A stretch of 64,000 bases of DNA from the NCBI GenBank assembly GCA_946894095.1, contig OX335660.1, positions 4,345,001 to 4,409,000 of the forward strand, in the 5' to 3' direction. Source of the DNA: Incurvaria masculella (taxonomy: Eukaryota > Arthropoda > Insecta > Lepidoptera > Incurvariidae). Below the pieces are notes generated by a model that made no database searches, was not told the origin of the DNA, and saw nothing but the letters and a program-made list of their open reading frames with translations. Both the position numbers and the translations under genes were made by a program. Below, piece by piece: positions 57,009 to 64,000 of the stretch. Numbering within the stretch: the first letter of the stretch is position 1; every line of letters starts with the position of its first letter.

Positions 57009-57802
57009 CACATACGAGTATTTAAGATAAAAAACCGGTCATAACAGAAAATGACAAAGTTAATCTAACGCCACCCAAAATCCGTGTTTCTTTATCTACA
57101 GCTCTGTAACGTTTTATCTACAGCGCTTCTCAGCTAAAAATGAACCAACGGTAAAAAATACATACTTCGATAAGGATTAGCTTTGTTTGTAGAAGGTGAC
57201 TCTACAATATGGCAGTGGGAACTGATACAAGGAGAACGGAAGAAAATGTATTCTTGTTATTCGCTTTAAAAAAAAAGCAAAAAAAAGAGTTGTTACCCAA
57301 AAAAAGATTCTATAAAAATCACCGAAACCAGCTTTGAAGTGGAGCTTCAAGCTTTGCTATACCATATCGTTTCGCGGCTAATTCAATATTTACAAGAAGT
57401 TATTGAAACATTATCACAGTTTGAGAAGCAACATCTGTCCTTGATTTCAAAATTGGACTGCGATGGATCCCATAAACACAATTTAAACAGAAGTTTTGCA
57501 GAACTTCAGACGATGACTCCAATGATTTCTGAGCTCCCTTGTTCCTGTGAGATTAGATGTTTCGTTTGATGGAGAGTTAAAAAAAGTCGTATGGCAGAAT
57601 TCAGTACCTTCTTCAGTAAGGTTCTGTCGACCTATTAGATCTCAATTCGTTCACGAAACTAAAGATATTAAAAAGGGAAGAAATCACATTTATTTAAAAT
57701 CAAGCGAAAAATCTGAAAAAAAAAACTGAAGCTCCCGAAGAGTCAACGAAAATAAGTCAGACTATTTTGCTCACTATGGTTGACGGCAAATACCCCTATG
57801 TG
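57009..57802 (+). mobile_element. Deletion-derived Transib, copy E, with ends and TSD
   Basis: 794 bp. Left end CACATACGAGTATTT at 57009 and right end, inward from 57802, CACATAGGGGTATTT agree at 13 of 15 bases and resemble the ends of the intact copy. CGGCG flanks both sides (57004-57008 and 57803-57807). Inside, coding sequence covers only the middle of the transposase and runs straight into the right end. Confidence 0.9.
57285..57802 (+). pseudogene. Transib transposase fragment, copy E
   Basis: Reads LPKKDSIKITETSFEVELQA, then SKLDCDGSHKHNLNRSF with the first catalytic Asp, then in a second frame VWQNSVPSSVRFCRPIR and finally LLTMVDGK with the second Asp, where the coding sequence meets the right inverted end. 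N-terminal and C-terminal regions, including the Glu, are lost. Frameshift near 57540 and stop near 57728. Confidence 0.85.
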
Positions 57803-58504
57803 CGGCGGAGAAATGGAGCAAAGTTTTATTTACAGTTTAGTTTACGGATGTATCGAAACAATCACAAGCTACCAAGTTCGGAAATTGCAATGCTTGCATT
57901 ATTGTCATAAGATCATTTTAATCAGAATACGATTATTCAACTTATCTAATCATGATTAAGTTTTGTTTGGAACTTATTAATTTGACGGTGGAATGATTGG
58001 TCGGTTACATTTGTGCGCAATTACTCGTAGGATGTTCTTATATTTTAAAACTGATCGATTTACTTGTCAATACCTAGCGTCTGAACGAGAAAATCTGTAC
58101 GAGAATGCGAAAAATAATACTGTTAAAAATGTATTTAAAAAATGGTCAAAGAAAATATTACTCGCCGATACAAAGTTTGCACAAGATTAGGTTATTGTAT
58201 GGGATTAAGGGGAATAATTAAGATCAGCACGAACATAACTGACACTAAACGCAGTAGACGGGCAATTAAATTCCGAGAATTTCATCTTACAATATGATGT
58301 CAGCCGTGCTACTGCGGGAAAGAGAGAGACGTAGACTTTTTTAAAAGTAAAAAAGCAACTCTACTTGACACGATTGTTAACTTGCACCAAAAGTTTTAAC
58401 GGTATTCTGGCGTCAACATTGGGCATGGGCGACCAACCGGTCGAACGCGACTATTAGTCCAGTCGATCGTGGCAAGGCAAAATTTATAAATAAGTGAATC
58501 ACTA
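57803..58504. other. Spacer, nothing identified
   Basis: No supported gene or RNA. Confidence 0.35.
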
Positions 58505-59200
58505 ATTGCAGAAAGGGCACATCAGCACTTTTTTGCGATTTCCACTTTTTGATGGGATATTAATCTTTGTATGTAAATACACCTTCTGAGTAAAAACGAC
58601 ACATCTCGGACTGCTCTAAATACGTTTATTTATATACATATTACATTATAGGGCACATATGGGCACATCAATGCCCATATGTGCCCTTTCTGCCAAGAAG
58701 CATATGGCAACCCCATCAATTGTCATGGCTGTCACTTTGACGTGTTATTTGACGCATTTTTAAACTTCATTCAACAAGTGAGCGTTTTGCTGCGTGTTTG
58801 TCGATATTTGAACCACAATGAGCGATGAACCAGTGCCAAAGCGAAAGAAAGGAGTGCGGAACGATGTCCAGTATAAGAGGAATGTTGTGAAAAATGCTAA
58901 AGTTCGTGGAGACGAGCATATCAATTGGAAAGGCCGAGTGGTCGCTGCAAGGAATGATCCAGACACCATTGGCCGATCCTGGTAAGATATTTTGTACAGT
59001 TTACAAACAGTGAAATTGTTAAATAATATAATTAGACGAGTTCTAATTCCTTTTGTTTATTTCAGCTGCAAACAAAACTGCAAGAAATAACCCCTCCAGA
59101 GCTGCTAGGTGACATTCTTTTGGCCTTCTACGAGATGAATACCAAAAACGAGCAAGACACCTTCAACGACTCATGGAGGCGCTGTGCTATAGAATGGATA
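58505..59200 (+). pseudogene. N-terminal fragment of a second DUF7869-like transposon gene
   Basis: Exon 1 begins at ATG 58818 (MSDEPVPKRKKGVRNDVQYK to ARNDPDTIGRS) and ends at a GTAAGA donor (58982). Exon 2 starts after TTTATTTCAG near 59065 with CKQNCKK, then a stop or shift, then ITPPELLGDILLAFYEMNTK. Basic start, then Cys-rich patch, is the same layout as exon 1-2 of the 16.6-kb gene. The catalytic part is missing. Upstream (58511-58690) lie repeated GGGCACAT motifs including a 15-bp inverted pair, which look like the element's own end. Confidence 0.6.
58651..58686. repeat. 15-bp perfect inverted repeat GGGCACATATGGGCA
   Basis: Arms 58651-58665 and 58672-58686, loop CATCAA. The motif also occurs as AAAGGGCACATC at 58513. 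See the fragment it precedes. Confidence 0.9.
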
Positions 59201-59831
59201 CCCTTTCGTAGCTTCTAGCTGGGTATCAGGGATGGTAGAGTGGATTTTTGGATACATTTTTGGTAAAGAAACATAGGCCCGAAAACGATGTTTTCTATCC
59301 AAAAACATTTTTTGAAAATATTAAATCTCCTGAGCAATATTTAATTAGGTAAAATCATAGTGGGGACTCTAATGTTGCCAACACATCATTACCCATAATT
59401 TAGGGTAAAATTAACTCTTGGTATAAACAAATAGCTCCAAAACCGACTAAGCCGCCCCGACTTTACATGTTGGTGTGCGTCATCCCTAGAGTGTTTTTTA
59501 GAAGTGCGGAGACGAAAGCTCGCGCAGGAGGTCCCGAGCGTAGCGAGCGTACGCGTACGCTCGCTTAAGCGAAAGGGCCGACCAAGCGAGTCTTTCGGCG
59601 TAGCCACCAACTTGACCTGGTTGGGCTACGAGATTTTATTTCCGTTAGAGCATCAAGAAAAATAACATTTGGCGTCTGGCAGCACTTTTGGTTGCAATGT
59701 TGGCGCGTACCCTTTCAGTCTGTGTCCCGTGTCGCTCTCGCAACGTCGTCGTTGACGATATACCTACACCGAGACACAGCTATCGCTACGCATTCAACAG
59801 GTTGACTCCGCGGTAACGCGTCGACTTTGTC
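59201..59831. other. Spacer with a 24-bp perfect palindrome
   Basis: AGCGAGCGTACG at 59542-59553 is followed directly by its reverse complement to 59565. The stretch 59500-59590 is rich in GCG/CGC. May include the 5' part of the Merlin element; no inverted ends matched. Confidence 0.6.
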
Positions 59832-60900
59832 ATGGCGGAACCGGAACCGGAACCGGAACAGGCTGCGAGGCCTGCCCCGCGTGTTCTGAACGAGTTTGTG
59901 GAAGCTGAAGCAGAGTACGTACCGCGCCGTCTGTACTCTTGCGAAGTAGCCGAAATGTGGAGCATTCCTCGTTTGGTGCGTGAATTATGTAGGTACGCGC
60001 GAACAATGCATACAGTTTGCGGAGGAGAATGGACTAATTGAGGACGTGAAAATGTGCCATGTGCATCGTGTGCCAATGTTAAAAAATTTAACGGGTAGTA
60101 ATACAGTTGGATCCTGGTCGTGTCGCAAGTTGCCGTGTCGCAATACTGTTCGGGCACGTATGAGCCGCGAGACGGGCACGTGGTTCGAGAAAGCTCACCT
60201 GACTCTGCCGCGTATATTTTATATAATGTGGTGTTCCGTTCACCAGGAATCGTACGAAATGGCAATCATAAATGACGTCGACAGGCATATTGGTGTTATG
60301 TCACCGAATACCATCAACGACTGGTATAATTTTTGCCGCGAGGTGGTGGTCAGCTATTACCTACAGCTTGAGCAGGAGGTTGGACAGATAGGTGGTCCCG
60401 GCAAAATCGTGCAGATCGACGAGTCGAAATTCGGCAAAAGAAAATACAACCGAGGACGCCGAGTCGAAGGGCATTGGATTTTAGGGATGATTGAGAATGG
60501 ATCGGAAGACCTACGGTTGGAGTTATGTCCCGATAACGATCGTAGCAAAGATTACTTGCTGCCCTTAATCCAGAAACATGTACGGCTCGGCACGGAAATC
60601 CACACGGACTGTTGGCGAGCATATAACTGTTTGGCGGCGAATGGTTATGTGCACAAAACTGTCAACCACAGTGACGCTGACAAAAGCCAGCGGTTTGTGA
60701 GGGATGACGGAACGCACACAAACCGCATAGAGTCACAGTGGCGCGTCGTGAAAAAGTTTTTCCGAGGTGGCAGCTTTCACGACGAACATTTCACCGACAA
60801 GATTGTGGAATACCAATGTCGTCGATATGTTCAGCGGCGAAAGAAGGACCCATTTGTGGCGCTTTTGGACGCTATTAAAGTCGAATACCCTTTGCGTTAG
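59832..60900 (+). CDS. Merlin-type (IS1595-like, ISXO2 domain) transposase
   Basis: DDE transposase of the Merlin superfamily. The 306-residue frame 59980-60900 contains a zinc-ribbon-like N-terminus (CHVHRVPML ... WSCRKLPCRNTV), then an ISXO2-like core with Asp147 in QIDESKFGKRKYN, Asp210 in IHTDCWRAY and Glu251 in NRIESQWRVVKK, followed by the C-terminal helix. An upstream frame (59832 onward, MAEPEPEPEQ) carries the likely start and joins after a one-base shift near 59978; the frame is otherwise clean. It could be a sequencing or assembly slip or a recent mutation. Merlin elements are cut-and-paste transposons of animals. Inverted ends not identified. Confidence 0.85.
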
Positions 60901-60910
60901 TTTGCTAGTG

Positions 60911-60970
60911 AGTAGCGCGATTGGACGCGGTGCTAGTTTTAGTGGCGCGATTGGACGCGGTGTTAGTTTT
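60911..60970. repeat. Direct 30-bp duplication
   Basis: AGTAGCGCGATTGGACGCGG and AGTGGCGCGATTGGACGCGG, each followed by TG(C/T)TAGTTTT, lie 30 bases apart, 10 bases after the Merlin stop codon. Confidence 0.9.
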
Positions 60971-61669
60971 TTAAGTGGTTATTGCGCAATAGACACATAC
61001 AGTGCTGTGTGCATAAATGCAAATGGCCGCCATGGCTGTCGTTTCGAGGGAAATTTTGTTGGTGAGTTTCTTGTTTTTTTCGTGTTTTTTTTATTTCTAC
61101 AACTCATTTTCAATTCAGAATGACCTATTTTTACGGTTTTAGTAGGTTTTTTTTTAAAGTACCGTTTTCGCGGTTATGACTTGTATAGAATTTCCCCCTT
61201 GCCTTTCCGTAAGGAAAAACTATCTAAAAAATCTTCTTTGACTAACAAAAGTTGATTTCTTTTTCGCGATGTTTTGTTTTAGTAGTTACCATTTGCCCTT
61301 GAAATTATCGATAAAAGCAATTGTCTAATTTTCCTAGACCACCAGCAAGTTAAAATTGCGCGCGCTAATTCGATTTGCGAATTGAATTGAAAAACATTAT
61401 ATTTTGCAAGAATGTTTTGGGTGGGTGTGAGAAATAATACACAGTGATTACATTTAAATAAGTTTTGTTGTATTAGTCGATTTTATGTTAGTTTCGAAAA
61501 GGCCTTGGCGTGGGCGAATGACTGGCTATGTAGAGGCCCTGGCGGGGAAAGGGTTAGTAATGACCATGGTTGATGTAAAAATTGTGTCCGACTTATCGGA
61601 TACATCCTATCCAACATCTAATAACTGTCGGATAATTGCGCGTCACCAATAATAACCTACGGAAATGAA
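60971..61669. other. Spacer downstream of Merlin
   Basis: No further gene seen. Confidence 0.3.
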
Positions 61670-62105
61670 TAAGCTGGATAACCTTAATGATAAAATACTA
61701 TCTAAAAAAGTTTATGTGTATATCTTCATTGCACGAATGGATTTGATGCATGGAAATGATTCTGCTAGTATAGCTAGTGTAGTTAAACAAGGCGCAGGAA
61801 ATGTAAACGATGGAAATACCGTTCGTTGATTCATTCGTGAACTTCAGACGACTTCCATGATAACTGGAGTTGATAAAAACTTAATTTACTGTTTATCAGT
61901 TATTCTGAGGGCAATATCATCGAGGAAATAGTTAAAGATTGAAAGTATTTCAAAGTACTCTCAAGAAATGGCTTGGTACTACATGCTGGCTAGTGTACAC
62001 GCCCTCCTTTTTCCACACAATTAGGAGTCTCAACATAATACCAATAGCCAATCTGTCAGAAGAAGCATCAAAAGCCAGGAATAAAGATTTTTGCAACGCT
62101 TTAAT
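61670..62105 (+). pseudogene. Transib transposase relic, copy F
   Basis: VVKQGAGNVNDGNTVR (about 61783), MITGVDKNLIYCLSVILRAI (about 61858) and PIANLSEEASKARNKDF (about 62041) are the C-terminal Transib motifs, the last with the catalytic Glu. Broken by several stops. The first two catalytic residues are absent. Its KQGAGNVNDGNT motif resembles copy A more than copy D. Confidence 0.8.
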
Positions 62106-62381
62106 GCTTCGCTTCCACCATCGGAGCTCAGGAGTTGGCCGAAGAATAAGTCGAAGAAGCGAATGTTGGGATGGCTGAGACAGATCAAATTATGGACGAG
62201 GTTCACGGAGGTTGGTCGGACATGTACGTTGGTTGTGAGTGAACGAAGGACTTCAGCACGTTCAGAGGGAAGATATAAACTTTTACTGCAGGTCCTTCTG
62301 AACGTGCTGCCTTCTATGATACGCCGTATGATGCTATCGTCTCGTATTCATATATTATTCATATCGCCACTGAGACCAATA

Positions 62382-62993
62382 GATATGCCGTGCAAACCAT
62401 CGACGGAATGGTCGAAATCGAAATCGTGCCAGGGTTAATGAATGGAGTGAAACGAACGTGGATGAATTGTATGTCCTCTTTGGACTATTCATTACGGTGG
62501 GGTAAAGTCCCAGATGGAGTTTTGTGCGAATATAATTTTAAATATGGCGGGTTTCAGGGAGATAATGTCCTAAAATAAATGTATACTGCTCAATAAAATT
62601 CTGCACTTCGTAAATAATAAGGACCTTGCGTTGTATAACGATTCAAAATTATCGAAATTTCAGCTCAGTGATGTCATCATCATTTTCGATATGCCGTGCA
62701 AACCATCGACGAAATGGTCGAAATCGAAATCGTGCCAGGGTTAATGAATTGAGTGCAACGAACGTGGATGAATTGTATGTCCTCTTTGGACTATTCATTA
62801 CGGTGGGGTAAAGTCCCAGATGGAGTTTTGTGCGAATATAATTTTAAATATGGCGGGTTTCAGGGAGATAATGTCCTAAAATAAATTTTTACTGCTCAAT
62901 AAAATTCTGCACTTCGTAAATATAAGGACCTTGCGTCGTACAACGATGCAAAATTATCTAAATTACAGCTCAGTGATATCATCATCACGAAGT
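62382..62993. repeat. 306-bp tandem duplication
   Basis: GATATGCCGTGCAAACCATC starts copies at 62382 and 62688. They are about 95 percent alike by eye and include piggyBac-like coding sequence, so the duplication followed insertion. Confidence 0.92.
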
Positions 62994-63830
62994 GCTTATC
63001 AGAGAACTTGTAGGAACTAGCACAGCAATTGTGCTCCAGCTCTAGTGTGGACTGGAGGGAAAGGGTTATTATCTCACTGTGGATAATTACTACAACAGCC
63101 CTCTCTTGGCGAGAAATCTGAAGTCCTGGGGTTCGACTGCGTAGGAACATTGCGTCCAAATGACAAAGGTGTTTCCGACGTAATAATGATAAAAAAGTAT
63201 GTCGACGCAGGGACTATCTTGGCTCGCCATTCAGGCGTGTGTGTATTGGCGTGGAAGTACTCCAAAGTGGTGGCTACCATCTCTACCTTCGATGACACTT
63301 AGACATTTGTGGGTCGGAAAGCAAGGCGCTCACCAAACCTTGAATGGTGAGGGACTACAACAAGTAAATAGGCGGTATTGATCTCAAAGATCAAAAACTG
63401 GCCATGCACTTGGTGGAGCATAAGCGCTGTGTCAAGTGGTACATGAAAATGTTTAAGCAGTTGCTCAACGTAAACGTCCACAATGTCTACGTTCTCCATC
63501 AACGCACGCTGGAACGTAGAAATCACATATACGACACAGAGATTTCGCAAATCGTTGGCTGAAGCCTTTGGTGAGTCGGCACAGGACCTCCGTTTCCAAA
63601 ATCCATCGGCAACTCTTCGCGGAAAAACGTCAGCAGGCGGACCTAGAGCACGTTCCAGACAACTCGGCACGTAGGCGTGGTGCGAGGTGCTCAGCGTTGG
63701 GCATGCACAAAAGCTCCACAATCTCATGGGATTACGGGATACAACAGCTGTTAAATGTACATTTCAAGACATGTTTCAGGATTGTTGGCGACAGGTCTCA
63801 CAGATTGCGCCATAAGAAGAAACTATGCAT
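62440..63830 (+). pseudogene. Second piggyBac-like transposase, heavily decayed
   Basis: ETNVDELYVLFGLFITVG (about 62450 and duplicated near 62757) is a piggyBac N-terminal motif. GYYLTVDNYYNSPLLARNLK (about 63065) carries the second Asp, VCVLAWKYSKVVATIS (about 63240) follows, and a late segment WYMKMFKQLLNVNVHNVYVL (about 63440) is typical of the region before the C-terminal ribbon. A possible Cys-rich remnant is near 63680. The first Asp region is missing. Many frameshifts and the 306-bp duplication. Different family from the copy at 42.6 kb. Confidence 0.75.
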
Positions 63831-64000
63831 ATGAACATTATTAACCTATGTTTTATAAGATTTTATTATGTGAATTGTTGACTTGATTTTGTTGAAATAA
63901 AATCCACCAATGAATGTCTTTAACTGGGATGAGGGTATCCGGGGTGCTGTGCTTATGACATGTGACTTATGACTGACTTATATGGGGATAAATGCTTACT

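Overview
The window is a stretch of eukaryotic, almost certainly arthropod and probably lepidopteran, repeat-rich DNA. Supporting signs are GT-AG introns, AT-rich spacers, errantivirus, Copia and BEL/Pao retroelement debris, Harbinger, Transib, piggyBac, Merlin, Tc1/mariner and Mutator-like DNA transposons, and a dispersed repeat with a (GGAC)n core that is common in moth and butterfly genomes. I see no rRNA or tRNA gene, no CRISPR array and no clearly single-copy host gene. Nearly every recognisable coding segment belongs to a mobile element.

Layout. 1-7.3 kb: a gypsy/errantivirus integrase-to-env remnant split by a truncated Copia element, then Mutator-like and Harbinger fragments and a minus-strand gypsy pol that has lost its integrase core. 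7.3-10.9 kb: a SINE with a 5S-rRNA-like head, then a decayed Transib (RAG1-like) transposon. 11-16.2 kb: tandem arrays, a BEL/Pao gag, a gypsy protease relic and a 300-bp repeat array. 16.6-20.0 kb: a well preserved DNA transposon encoding a DUF7869-like DDE protein, with near-identical inverted ends and repeated subterminal motifs, sitting inside another reading frame. 20.5-25.5 kb: Transib, gypsy-plus-LINE, Tc1/mariner and BEL/Pao relics. 26.8-33.5 kb: two complete-ended Harbinger transposons, the first dead and the second apparently intact, each carrying a transposase and an antisense MADF-BESS gene whose exons lie in each other's introns. 33.6-40.8 kb: Harbinger fragments, SINE copies, fold-back elements and two copies of the GGAC repeat. 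41-44.6 kb: an RGG/proline-rich multi-exon frame followed by a piggyBac-like transposase. 45-50.7 kb: spacer, an unidentified overlapping ORF pair and a Transib relic. 50.7-53.6 kb: an apparently intact Transib transposon with ends, 5-bp target duplication, intron and full DDE set. 54-64 kb: Jockey-like gag, tandem duplications, a deletion-derived Transib, a second N-terminal fragment of the DUF7869-like family, a Merlin transposase, another Transib relic and a decayed piggyBac.

How the parts work together. The autonomous candidates are Transib at 50.7 kb, Harbinger at 30.7 kb and the DUF7869-like element at 16.6 kb. Merlin is close to intact. The decayed or shortened copies around them could in principle have been mobilised by such sources, and nesting shows several successive insertion waves. 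Family names come from remembered protein motifs; no database search was run.
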